Counted from the first letter of the stretch, positions 1 to 7,528 are shown. The stretch is DNA of 10,986 nucleotides from Lachnospiraceae bacterium (GCA_003489085.1 DNJM01000046.1:1-10986), one strand, 5' to 3'. The notes: generated from the letters alone by a model not told the origin. Numbers and translations are program-made.

Positions 1-590
1 GCAAAGAATTCCGGTAAATGAAAATCTGGTTCAGGTGCAGAAATCGGAGCATAGCTGGCATAATGCTCGATCTCCGGTGTTTCGGAAATTTTATAAAAAT
101 TGCAGGCAAACATGCTTCCCTCTTTCAGATTCAGACTGCCGTAGATCTGTTCCAGAGCACACAAAGGTATGCGGATCATGATACTCCAGCTGTTTTCCGT
201 CTCCGAACAGCTCCATTCACAGGCATAGCGGCCGGTAATGGGGAATGGTAAACGATTGATCCGGTCATTTCCATACTTAGCATGGATGGCACCTGCAGCA
301 TTTAATTCAAAGTTCAGATAGATATTACTGTTTCCCTGTTCAGGAAAGAATTGGAGAAACATTTCCATAGCGCTGTCCAGACAGACCCCGCCCTGATTGG
401 CCGTACAGTGCTTCTGCGGTTGTGATTCTTCACAGGTCATGGTAAGATAAAAGCCATCCTCCGGTACAAAACCGAGCCTGCCGTAAGTTGGTGGGATGGC
501 TGAAGTACCCCAGAGCAGCGTATTTACATGAAATAAATTGCAGGTATGTAATTCATCCCTGGATGAAATGATTTTGGTTTCGTATATCAT
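1..590 (-). CDS. CBM9-like carbohydrate-binding domain protein (3' end cut by window edge)
   Basis: Reading leftward from an ATG at 590-588 there are 196 codons with no stop before the edge. An AAGAGG ribosome binding site at 603-598 lies 7 nt from the start. The protein resembles the stand-alone carbohydrate-binding family 9-like (DOMON-type beta-sandwich) proteins. Supporting landmarks are an early PEDGFYLTMTCEE strand, LDSAMEMFLQFFPE, then IYLNFELNAAGAIHAKYGNDR, a SWSIMIRIPL strand, FACNFYKISETPEIEHYASYAPI and a terminal PDFHLPEFF. Family members are about 200 residues long and end soon after the PDFH motif, so only a few residues are probably missing. No signal peptide is visible, so the product is predicted to be cytoplasmic. 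It is transcribed divergently from proC and has no carbohydrate enzyme beside it inside the window. Family assignment is from memory of conserved motifs; ligand and role are unknown. Confidence 0.72.
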   Translation of the reverse strand, partial: MIYETKIISSRDELHTCNLFHVNTLLWGTSAIPPTYGRLGFVPEDGFYLTMTCEESQPQKHCTANQGGVCLDSAMEMFLQFFPEQGNSNIYLNFELNAAGAIHAKYGNDRINRLPFPITGRYACEWSCSETENSWSIMIRIPLCALEQIYGSLNLKEGSMFACNFYKISETPEIEHYASYAPISAPEPDFHLPEFF

Positions 591-712
591 AATACAGCCT
601 CTTGCATTTGATTTTATTCTCGCATGAATCTCAGGATAATATATGAATAGATTAACAAAGTCGGGGCATAAAAGCAAGCGTGTGGCAGGGAAAAATGCAA
701 TTGTGCAAAAAA

Positions 713-770
713 ACTGTTTTATCGTTTCAACACAATATTGGCATGCAGTCGAAATACTGTTTTATTTCAA
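713..770. repeat. Imperfect direct repeat in the divergent promoter region
   Basis: ACTGTTTTAT occurs at 713-722 and again at 756-765. Each copy is followed by TTCAA, after 3 extra bases in the first copy and directly in the second. The copies are 43 bp apart and lie just upstream of the proC promoter, between the two divergent genes. They could be paired regulator sites or chance in AT-rich DNA. The rest of 591-872 holds no convincing gene. Confidence 0.3.
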
Positions 771-789
771 AAGAATATTTGACAAAAGG

Positions 790-818
790 TTGACAAATGA
801 AGGAGAGGGTGGTATGTT
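790..818 (+). promoter_or_regulatory. Sigma-A-type promoter for proC-tetR
   Basis: TTGACA at 790-795 is a perfect -35 box. It is followed by a 17-nt spacer and TATGTT at 813-818 as the -10 box (4 of 6 consensus). A second TTGACA lies at 779-784. The predicted start near 825 leaves a leader of about 50 nt before proC. A short inverted repeat, TACT-AG-AGTA (835-844), sits just after the predicted start and could be a regulator site, but this is weak. Confidence 0.6.
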
Positions 819-872
819 TTTTTCTGTGAATTTGTACTAGAGTATAAAAAGATAGACGGGAGGAACTTACCT

Positions 873-1664
873 ATGAGATTAGGATTTATTGGATGTGGTA
901 ATATGGCAGAGGCTATTATGGGAGGTGTCATTAAAAACAATTTCTTAAATCCAGAAGATATAATCGGATCGGATATTGCCGAGGCCGGAAGAGATAGAGT
1001 AAAGCAGGATTATGGCATTCGTGTAACAGAAAGTAACCTGGAAGTAGCAGAGAATTCAGATATCCTGATTCTGGCTGTGAAGCCGCAGTTTTACCAGAGC
1101 GTAATTGAAGAAATCAGGGATGCTGTAGAGAAGCAGCTGATCATTACGATTGCACCGGGCAAGACATTGAACTGGCTGGAAGAGCAGTTTGGAAAACCGG
1201 TGAAAATTTTCCGTGCAATGCCGAATACGGCGGCATTGGTACTGGAGGGTATGACAGCTGCCTGTATGAATAAATATGTAACAGAAGAAGAGAAGGATTA
1301 TGCATGCCATCTGCTGGGATGCTTCGGAGAAGTAGAGATCGTTCCGGAGAGACTGTTTGATGCCGTTGTAGCTGTCAGCGGCAGTTCACCGGCATATGTA
1401 TTTATGATGATTGAAGCGATGGCAGATGCGGCTGTCAGCGAGGGTATGCCAAGACTGCAGGCTTATAAATTCGCTGCACAGGCAGTCATGGGAAGTGCGA
1501 AGATGGTTCTGGATCTGAAGCAGCATCCGGGCGAGTTAAAGGATATGGTTTGTTCGCCGGGTGGTACAACGATTGAGGCCGTAAGAGTGCTGGAGGAAAG
1601 AGGCTTCCGCGGTGCGCTGATTGAGGCGATGAAGGTCTGTGCGGATGTATCCAGAAGTCTGTAA
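873..1664 (+). CDS. proC: Pyrroline-5-carboxylate reductase
   Basis: Catalyses the last step of proline synthesis in the cytoplasm: NAD(P)H-dependent reduction of 1-pyrroline-5-carboxylate to L-proline. The 263-residue length is normal for the family. A Rossmann nucleotide-binding motif opens the protein (GCGNMA, residues 7-12), AVKP follows at 68-71 and RAMPNT at 114-119. The PROSITE-type P5CR signature spans P219 to E241 with every position satisfied, including the SPGGTT core at 228-233. The ATG at 873 has GGGAGG at 858-863, 9 nt upstream. It is the first gene after the promoter at 790-818, and a TetR-family gene follows 24 bp later. No proA or proB is visible, so glutamyl-semialdehyde must be supplied from elsewhere in the genome. 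I found no convincing T-box in the leader. Confidence 0.96.
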   Translation: MRLGFIGCGNMAEAIMGGVIKNNFLNPEDIIGSDIAEAGRDRVKQDYGIRVTESNLEVAENSDILILAVKPQFYQSVIEEIRDAVEKQLIITIAPGKTLNWLEEQFGKPVKIFRAMPNTAALVLEGMTAACMNKYVTEEEKDYACHLLGCFGEVEIVPERLFDAVVAVSGSSPAYVFMMIEAMADAAVSEGMPRLQAYKFAAQAVMGSAKMVLDLKQHPGELKDMVCSPGGTTIEAVRVLEERGFRGALIEAMKVCADVSRSL

Positions 1665-1688
1665 TATTTAGAAGGAGACGGATCAATT

Positions 1689-2261
1689 ATGGCCGGGAAA
1701 GTAAAGAATAAGATCGTAGAGGCGGCATGGGAGCTGTTCTATGAGAAAGGGTACGATAACACAACAATCGATGATATTATACGGCGCTCCGGAACCTCAA
1801 AGGGATCATTCTACTATCACTTTGACAGTAAGGATGCCTTTCTGGGGACGCTTTCTACGATTCTGGATGAGAAATACGAGGAGCTTTACCGGGAAATGGA
1901 TCCGGCAATGAACAGCTTTGACAAGCTATTGTACCTGAATCTGAAGATGCATGAGATGCTGGAGCAGAAGGTGAATGTGGATCTGCTGGCTTCCTTATAT
2001 TCCACACAGCTCGTGGCAAAGGAAGGAAACCTTCTGGATCAGAACCGGATTTACTATCGGATGATCGGCAGTATCATTGAAGAAGGGCAGAAGCGGGGGC
2101 AGATATCCGGAGAAAGATCTGTCAGTGAACTGACAAAATACTATGCTCTTTGCGAGAGGGCGCTGGTAACGGAATGGTGCCTGCACAGAGGCGGCTATTC
2201 TCTGGCAGAATATAGCCATGAATATTTTCCAGTGATGCTGGAGCATTTCCGGGTGTGCTAA
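1689..2261 (+). CDS. TetR/AcrR-family transcriptional regulator
   Basis: A 190-residue protein with the typical TetR plan. An N-terminal three-helix DNA-binding domain covers about residues 5-51: IVEAAWELFYEKGYDNTT, then IDDIIRRSGTSKGSFYYHF, where the SKGSFYYHF stretch is the recognition helix. A variable all-helical ligand and dimerisation domain fills the rest. It probably acts as a dimeric repressor released by a small molecule. The ATG at 1689 has GAAGGAGA at 1671-1678, and the gene starts 24 bp after proC, so the two are probably co-transcribed. Its target is not shown by the sequence. Candidates are its own operon and the RND pump gene 1.3 kb downstream, since many pumps are controlled by nearby TetR proteins; that link is inference only. 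Confidence 0.92.
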   Translation: MAGKVKNKIVEAAWELFYEKGYDNTTIDDIIRRSGTSKGSFYYHFDSKDAFLGTLSTILDEKYEELYREMDPAMNSFDKLLYLNLKMHEMLEQKVNVDLLASLYSTQLVAKEGNLLDQNRIYYRMIGSIIEEGQKRGQISGERSVSELTKYYALCERALVTEWCLHRGGYSLAEYSHEYFPVMLEHFRVC

Positions 2262-2316
2262 AATCCAGGTCGGGAAAGATTTTACAGACAAAAGGCTGGA
2301 AGTGCCTGCAAGGACA

Positions 2317-2325
2317 TGATATGAT
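2317..2325 (+). promoter_or_regulatory. Possible extended -10 promoter upstream of the cyclophilin gene
   Basis: TGATATGAT fits an extended -10 element (TGn followed by TATGAT, 5 of 6 consensus). No good -35 box lies 17 nt upstream, which extended -10 promoters can tolerate. It would start transcription near 2332, about 23 nt before the gene. The 93-nt gap after tetR has no terminator, so read-through from the proC promoter is also likely. Confidence 0.35.
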
Positions 2326-2354
2326 AGAAAAAAACAGGAAAGAGGGATAAGAAG

Positions 2355-2873
2355 ATGACCAATCCAGTTGTTACGATTACGATGGAAAATGGAGATGTGA
2401 TAAAAGCGGAGCTGTATCCGGAAATTGCACCGAATACCGTGAGAAACTTTGTATCGCTGGTAAATAAAGGATTTTATGATGGACTGATTTTCCATCGTGT
2501 GATTGAAGGATTTATGATTCAGGGAGGATGTCCGCAGGGAATCGGTACAGGCGGTCCAGGGTATCATATTGCAGGTGAGTTTGCGCAGAATGGCTTTGCA
2601 AATAACCTGGCGCATGATCCGGGAGTACTGTCTATGGCCCGTGCGATGCATCCGGATTCAGCCGGCAGCCAGTTCTTCATTATGCATAAGAAGTCTCCGC
2701 ATCTGGACGGACAGTATGCGGCTTTCGGCAAGGTGACAGAAGGAATGGATGTAGTAAATAAAATCGCCGAAACGGCCACCGATTACAGCGATCGTCCACT
2801 GGAACCACAGAGGATGAAGAGTGTAACGGTAGACACCTTTGGGGAAGTCTATGAAGAACCTGTACATGCCTAA
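2355..2873 (+). CDS. Cyclophilin-type peptidyl-prolyl cis-trans isomerase
   Basis: Speeds cis-trans isomerisation of bonds before proline during protein folding. The 172 residues form one cyclophilin domain. The family signature runs from Y41 to G58 (YDGLIFHRVIEGFMIQGG) and contains R48 and Q56, equivalent to the catalytic Arg55 and Gln63 of human CypA. SQFFI (105-109) and HLDGQYAAFG (116-125) complete the active-site groove. The CypA Trp121 position is His116 and the CypA His126 position is Tyr121, as in other bacterial cyclophilins, so cyclosporin binding is probably weak. There is no signal peptide, so it is cytoplasmic. AGAGGG at 2341-2346 is 8 nt before the ATG. mgsA follows closely with no terminator between them. 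Confidence 0.95.
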   Translation: MTNPVVTITMENGDVIKAELYPEIAPNTVRNFVSLVNKGFYDGLIFHRVIEGFMIQGGCPQGIGTGGPGYHIAGEFAQNGFANNLAHDPGVLSMARAMHPDSAGSQFFIMHKKSPHLDGQYAAFGKVTEGMDVVNKIAETATDYSDRPLEPQRMKSVTVDTFGEVYEEPVHA

Positions 2874-2880
2874 GCATGTA
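2863..2880. repeat. Perfect hairpin over the cyclophilin stop codon
   Basis: TACATGC (2863-2869) and GCATGTA (2874-2880) are exact reverse complements around a 4-nt loop that contains the TAA stop codon. No T-run follows, so it is not a standard intrinsic terminator. It could affect mRNA processing or termination of translation, or be chance. Confidence 0.5.
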
Positions 2881-2913
2881 TGCGGCAGGAAGAGTGTTTA
2901 AGAGGAAATGCAT

Positions 2914-3384
2914 ATGAAGGATGAATATGTAACATTTACAATCGGAAAGCAGAAACACATTGCTCTGATTGCACATGATAATGAAAAACCGAAGCTGATT
3001 GAATGGTGCCGGAAGAACTATGACGTGCTGAAGGAGCATCAGCTTTACGGGACAGGAACTACGGCGCGTCTGATTGCGGATAAGACGGGATTGACCATCA
3101 AGGGTTACAACAGCGGCCCGCTGGGCGGCGACCAGCAGATCGGCGCTAAGATCGTAGAAGGTGTAATTGATTTTGTTGTTTTCTTTTCTGATCCGCTGAC
3201 GGCTCAGCCGCATGATCCAGATGTAAAAGCATTGATGCGTATTGCGCAGGTTTACGACATTCCAATGGCAATTAATAAGGCAACGGCAGATTTTATGATC
3301 CGTTCGGAATTTATGAATGCGGAGTACGATCATGAGGTTATGAATTTTAAGAAAAATGTAGAACAGCGGGCAGAGAGTATGTAA
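2914..3384 (+). CDS. mgsA: Methylglyoxal synthase
   Basis: Converts dihydroxyacetone phosphate to methylglyoxal and phosphate, a bypass of lower glycolysis used when sugar phosphates build up or phosphate is short. The 156-residue cytoplasmic protein shows the family landmarks: IALIAHDNEKP near the start, phosphate-binding TGTT at 47-50, and SGPLGGDQQIGA at 67-78 with D73 matching the E. coli catalytic base Asp71. FFSDPL follows, with D93 matching Asp91, then PHDPDVKAL with H100 and D103 matching His98 and Asp101. I chose the ATG at 2914 because AGAGG (2901-2905) lies 8 nt before it. An in-frame ATG at 2908 would leave only 2 nt and add just two residues. It is the last gene before the terminator at 3410-3457. 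Confidence 0.95.
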   Translation: MKDEYVTFTIGKQKHIALIAHDNEKPKLIEWCRKNYDVLKEHQLYGTGTTARLIADKTGLTIKGYNSGPLGGDQQIGAKIVEGVIDFVVFFSDPLTAQPHDPDVKALMRIAQVYDIPMAINKATADFMIRSEFMNAEYDHEVMNFKKNVEQRAESM

Positions 3385-3409
3385 AGCAGCTGGTTCTATA
3401 CAGGGAAAG

Positions 3410-3457
3410 GTCCGGTTATCCAACCTCGGCAGGAGGGGCGATAAGCGGACTTTTTTT
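3410..3457 (+). terminator. Rho-independent terminator after mgsA
   Basis: GTCCGGTTATC (3410-3420) pairs with GATAAGCGGAC (3440-3450) with a single G-G mismatch. An inner helix, CCTC (3424-3427) with GAGG (3433-3436), stacks within it. Seven T residues (3451-3457) follow directly. It should end the proC-tetR-cyclophilin-mgsA transcript. Confidence 0.9.
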
Positions 3458-3496
3458 GCACATAGGTGTTTTGATAAAAATTTTATATTTATTACA

Positions 3497-3525
3497 TTGC
3501 TATGAACGGGAAATGGGTCTAAAAT
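3497..3525 (+). promoter_or_regulatory. Sigma-A-type promoter for the RND permease gene
   Basis: TTGCTA (3497-3502), a 17-nt spacer and TAAAAT (3520-3525) match 4 and 5 of 6 consensus bases. Just upstream is an AT-rich tract containing a 13-bp palindrome, ATAAAA-A-TTTTAT (3474-3486), which could act as an UP element or operator. The predicted start near 3532 leaves a short leader before the ATG at 3559. Together with the terminator before it, this makes the pump gene a separate transcription unit. Confidence 0.6.
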
Positions 3526-3558
3526 GAAAACATTAGTGTATGGAGGTACGAGAAAAGA

Positions 3559-6500
3559 ATGATATCTAAATATTGTGTCAAGAAGCCATTTACCGTAGTG
3601 GTAGGGGTCATCATGGTATTGGTGCTTGGGTTTATCAGCTTTACGCATATGACAACGGATTTGCTGCCATCGATCAGCCTGCCATATGTGATTGCAATCA
3701 CAACTTACCCGGGAGCATCACCGGAGAAGGTGGAGAGTTCAGTGACAGAATTGCTGGAAGGTTCTCTGGGAACGGTTAACGGTGTGGAGAATGTGACCAG
3801 TACGTCTTCGGAAAATTATAGCATGGTTGTATTGGAATTTGAAGATGATACGAATATGGACAGTGCTATGGTAAAGCTTTCTACTGCTGTGGAGCAGCTG
3901 AAGGAGGGCCTTCCGGAGGGAGCAGGAACCCCGATGCTGATGGAGATTTCGCCGGATATGATGGCAACGATGACCATGAGCGTGGATATGGATGGATACG
4001 ATATCAAAGAGCTGAGTCAGTTTACAAAAGATACGATCATTCCTTATCTGGAGCGTCAGTCAGGTGTGGCCAGTGTGGGAACAGCAGGACTGATAGAAGA
4101 TATGGTAGAAGTCCGGCTGAATCAGCAGAAGATAGATGACCTGAATGATAAGCTGCTGGCGCAGGTGGATGAGAAATTTGCCGAGGCAAAGCAGACCATG
4201 GAGGAGAAGGAAGCGGAGCTTGCAAGCGCCAAGGCACAGCTGCAGAATGGAAAGAGCCAGCTGGAATCCCAGCAGGATGCAACATTTGAACAGCTGGCAC
4301 AGTTCAGTCAGATGATGGATGAAGCAGTGGCACAGTCTGCGGCATATGGTGCACAGGTGACAAATCTGCAGACCGGCAAGGCTGCACTGGAGGCAGAAAA
4401 GAAGATATATGAAGAGCAGGGAAAGCTCGTTTATGATGCGATTAATAAGGCATTGTCAGAACTGATCGGAATGGCTCCCGGATTTGGTGTTGAACTGCCG
4501 CCGGATCTGTCTGTGGATACGATCCTGGCAGATGACACACAGGGACTGTACAATCAGGTCAATGCGGTGCTCCAGTCCGTCATTCAGCACCCGGAAATTC
4601 TGGCGCAGCATCCGGAGCTGGGATCTTTGCTGGAAGGATTTACATGGGATAATCTGAAGCTTCTGGCGGAGAAGGTTTTCATTCGGCTTCCGCAGGTAAA
4701 TGCGGAACTGGCGAATCTGGAAGTAGAGCTGATGGCTGCAGAAGCAGTGAAGGCACAGGTAGATCAGGCGGTTGAGCAGGCAAAGGCCAATTATGTACAG
4801 GTGGAAAAAGGAAAGCTGCAGGCCGCGGCGGCATTTGGCTCTTACGGTGCCCGGTTATCTGCCGGGGAAGCGCAGCTGACTTCCGGAGAAGCACAGCTGA
4901 AGGCGGCAAAGGAGCAGTATGAAGAAGCCAGAAAGACGGCGCTGGAAAGTGCAAATCTGGATTCTATGCTGACAATGGATATGCTGTCCAGTCTGATTTA
5001 CGCGCAGAATTTCTCCATGCCGGCCGGATATATTGCACAGTCGGAGGATGAGAAGGCGGAGCAGTATCTTCTGAAGATCGGGCAGGAATTCTCCAGCCTG
5101 GATGAACTGACGCAGACTCTTCTTGTAAGTATGGACGGAATCGGAGATGTCCGTCTTGGAGATGTGGCGGATGTAACGCTGATCGATAATGCTGGTGAAA
5201 ACTATGCGAAGATGAATGGCAATGAAGCGGTTGTTCTGAATATATCGAAATCCTCTACCGCGGGAACTTCCGAGGTGTCGAAGGCAGTCGGGAAGGCAAT
5301 AGAGGAGCTGGAAAAGCAGCATGAAGGCTTACATATTACTGCATTGATGGATCAGGGAGACTATATTAAGATCATTGTGAACTCTGTATTGTCGAACCTG
5401 ATCTGGGGCGCACTTTTAGCGATCATTGTACTGGTACTTTTCCTGAAGGATCCGAAGCCGACAATTGTAGTTGCCTTCAGTATTCCGCTGAGTGTACTTT
5501 TTGCGGTTGTGCTGATGTATTTTTCAAATATTACATTAAACATTATTTCACTGTCCGGTCTGGCGCTTGGTGTCGGCATGCTGGTGGATAACTCTATCGT
5601 TGTCATTGAAAATATTTACAGGCTCAGAAGCGAGGGAGTGCCGGCAGCAAAGGCAGCTGTCCGCGGAGCAAGGCAGGTGGCCGGAGCGATTATAGCCTCC
5701 ACACTGACAACGGTCTGTGTATTCCTTCCGATCGTATTTACGGATGGACTGACCAGGCAGTTGTTCCAGGATATGGGTCTTACAATCGCCTATTCTCTGG
5801 GAGCCAGCCTGATCGTGGCGCTGACTGTGGTACCGAGTATGAGTGCGACTATCCTGAAAAATGCGAAAGAGAAGGAACACCGTTGGTTTGATGCAGCGCT
5901 GAATGGTTATGAGAAGATTCTGCGGTTCTGCCTGCGGTATAAGCCGGTGCCTCTGCTGCTGGCTGTGAGTCTTCTGGTGTTTGCCGGATGGCGGACAACG
6001 AAAATGGGAATGGAATTATTGCCGGAAATGAACAGCCAGTCCATTTCTGTTACCCTAACGGCGGAAGAAGGGCTGACAAAGGAAGAAGCCTTTGCCATGG
6101 CGGATCAGGCTATGGAGCGACTGCAGAAAATCGATGGGGTTGATACGGTCGGAGCTCTGACAAATGGAAGTGGGATTGGTATGTCTGCTTCTATGATGTC
6201 GGGCGGATCTCAGGGAAATGAAAACTATACCGATTATCTTTTTTATCTGCTGCTGACAGAGGACGGAGCAAAGGAAGCAGACCGGATTGAAAAGGCAGTA
6301 TATAAGAAGACGGAGGACCTGCCCTGCGAGACGGAGGTCTCTACACAGAGTATGGATATGTCTGCGCTGGGCGGAAGCGGGGTGCAGCTGGATATTTCCG
6401 GTAAAGATCTGGATCAGCTGCTGGCAATCAGCGAAGATATGAAGAAGCTGCTTGGAAAGGTAGAGGGAATTGATAATATTTCCAATGGACAGGAGGAAGG

Positions 6501-7512
6501 CGAGCAGGGAATCCAGCTGGTGCTTGATAAGGATGCGGCCATGCGTTATGGACTTACTGTAGCACAGATCTATGGTGATATGGCTTCTGCCCTGACGACG
6601 GAGAAGGATGCAGTCTCTCTGACGCTGGATGGAAAAGAATATGCGGTAAAGATCGTAGATGAAAATCATAAGCTGAACGTAGATCACCTGATGGATTTTG
6701 CTTTTGATACTACAACCCGGGATGAACAGGGAAATGAAGTGAAGGAAACGCATTATCTGAAGGAATTTGCTTCTACAAAAGAAGCGAACAGCATTGCCGG
6801 TATCAGCAGAGAGAATCTGACCAGATATATCTCCGTAACTTCGGAAACGAAAGAAGGGTATAATACGACTCTGATCAGCCGGGAGGTGAAGAAGCTTCTG
6901 GAGGAGTATGAGGTACCGGAGGGGTATACGATTGAAATTGCCGGGGAAGCTCAGTCAATTGAGGATTCCATGATTGACCTGGTGCAGATGATTGCACTTG
7001 CGATCGTATTTATTTACCTGATCATGGTGGCGCAGTTCCAGAGTATTCTGTCACCGTTTATCGTTCTCTTTACGATTCCGCTGGCTTTTACCGGAGGACT
7101 TCTGGGACTTTTGATAACCGGACAAAAGCTGTCCGTGGTTGGTATGATGGGCTTCCTGGTGCTGACCGGGGTAGTTGTCAATAATGGTATTGTATTTGTT
7201 GATTATGTGAATCAGCTGCGGCTGGCCGGTTGGGAGAAACGCGAGGCACTCGTAGAATCAGGGAAAACCCGTATGCGTCCGATCCTGATGACGGCGATGA
7301 CTACGATTCTGGCGATGTCTGTTATGGCCTTCAGCCATGATGTCGGAAGTGAAATGGGACGGGGAATGGCGATTGTTACGATCGGTGGTCTGGTGTATGC
7401 GACTCTGATGACGCTCTTTATCGTTCCGGTGCTGTATGATCTGCTCTTCAGAAGAGAGCTGAAAGTAATCGATGTCGGAGAGGAAGAGAGAGAAGAAGAG
7501 GACGAAGAATAA
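3559..7512 (+). CDS. RND-superfamily efflux permease with large coiled-coil insert
   Basis: A 1317-residue inner-membrane transporter of the AcrB/HAE1-type RND family, predicted to export small molecules using the proton gradient. TM1 is at about 10-28. A porter region follows (PGASPEKVESSVTELLEGSL, then GLIEDMVEVRL). TM2-TM6 lie at about 606-761 with GMLVDNSIVVIENI in TM4, TM7 at about 796-811, a second extracellular half follows, and TM8-TM12 lie at about 1138-1295. It is much longer than AcrB (about 1050). Residues 196-466 (4144-4956) are extra: two long Ala/Glu/Gln/Lys-rich helical arms (196-300 and 379-466) around a more structured tip (301-378). D677 matches AcrB Asp407, but the Asp408 and Lys940 positions are Asn678 and Asn1208. 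The C-terminus is a very acidic tail. GGAGG at 3542-3546 is 12 nt from the ATG. No membrane fusion protein or outer-membrane factor is adjacent. Substrate unknown. Confidence 0.93.
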   Translation: MISKYCVKKPFTVVVGVIMVLVLGFISFTHMTTDLLPSISLPYVIAITTYPGASPEKVESSVTELLEGSLGTVNGVENVTSTSSENYSMVVLEFEDDTNMDSAMVKLSTAVEQLKEGLPEGAGTPMLMEISPDMMATMTMSVDMDGYDIKELSQFTKDTIIPYLERQSGVASVGTAGLIEDMVEVRLNQQKIDDLNDKLLAQVDEKFAEAKQTMEEKEAELASAKAQLQNGKSQLESQQDATFEQLAQFSQMMDEAVAQSAAYGAQVTNLQTGKAALEAEKKIYEEQGKLVYDAINKALSELIGMAPGFGVELPPDLSVDTILADDTQGLYNQVNAVLQSVIQHPEILAQHPELGSLLEGFTWDNLKLLAEKVFIRLPQVNAELANLEVELMAAEAVKAQVDQAVEQAKANYVQVEKGKLQAAAAFGSYGARLSAGEAQLTSGEAQLKAAKEQYEEARKTALESANLDSMLTMDMLSSLIYAQNFSMPAGYIAQSEDEKAEQYLLKIGQEFSSLDELTQTLLVSMDGIGDVRLGDVADVTLIDNAGENYAKMNGNEAVVLNISKSSTAGTSEVSKAVGKAIEELEKQHEGLHITALMDQGDYIKIIVNSVLSNLIWGALLAIIVLVLFLKDPKPTIVVAFSIPLSVLFAVVLMYFSNITLNIISLSGLALGVGMLVDNSIVVIENIYRLRSEGVPAAKAAVRGARQVAGAIIASTLTTVCVFLPIVFTDGLTRQLFQDMGLTIAYSLGASLIVALTVVPSMSATILKNAKEKEHRWFDAALNGYEKILRFCLRYKPVPLLLAVSLLVFAGWRTTKMGMELLPEMNSQSISVTLTAEEGLTKEEAFAMADQAMERLQKIDGVDTVGALTNGSGIGMSASMMSGGSQGNENYTDYLFYLLLTEDGAKEADRIEKAVYKKTEDLPCETEVSTQSMDMSALGGSGVQLDISGKDLDQLLAISEDMKKLLGKVEGIDNISNGQEEGEQGIQLVLDKDAAMRYGLTVAQIYGDMASALTTEKDAVSLTLDGKEYAVKIVDENHKLNVDHLMDFAFDTTTRDEQGNEVKETHYLKEFASTKEANSIAGISRENLTRYISVTSETKEGYNTTLISREVKKLLEEYEVPEGYTIEIAGEAQSIEDSMIDLVQMIALAIVFIYLIMVAQFQSILSPFIVLFTIPLAFTGGLLGLLITGQKLSVVGMMGFLVLTGVVVNNGIVFVDYVNQLRLAGWEKREALVESGKTRMRPILMTAMTTILAMSVMAFSHDVGSEMGRGMAIVTIGGLVYATLMTLFIVPVLYDLLFRRELKVIDVGEEEREEEDEE

Positions 7513-7528
7513 AAAAAGTAAAAGGATC

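Noticed and set aside
800..822. GGGTGGTA followed by a T-run upstream of proC, reminiscent of a T-box leader
   Set aside because: No preceding stem structure, specifier loop or terminator hairpin is visible, the core motif is incomplete, and it overlaps a good promoter.
643..840. Open frame of 65 codons in the divergent gap
   Set aside because: It spans the proC promoter, has only a weak ribosome binding site and shows no recognisable protein pattern. Best read as non-coding.
2908..2913. ATG start for mgsA two codons upstream
   Set aside because: It would be only 2 nt from the AGAGG site; the ATG at 2914 has normal 8-nt spacing.
2680..3648. Long minus-strand open frame opposite the cyclophilin, mgsA and pump start
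   Set aside because: Its opposite strand carries clearly conserved genes and a terminator; the predicted peptide looks like a His/Leu/Cys-rich antisense shadow.
4850..4910. Short repeated sequence in the pump gene as a DNA repeat element
   Set aside because: The similarity is explained by the heptad-repeat protein sequence (GEAQL twice) of the coiled coil and not by a separate DNA element.
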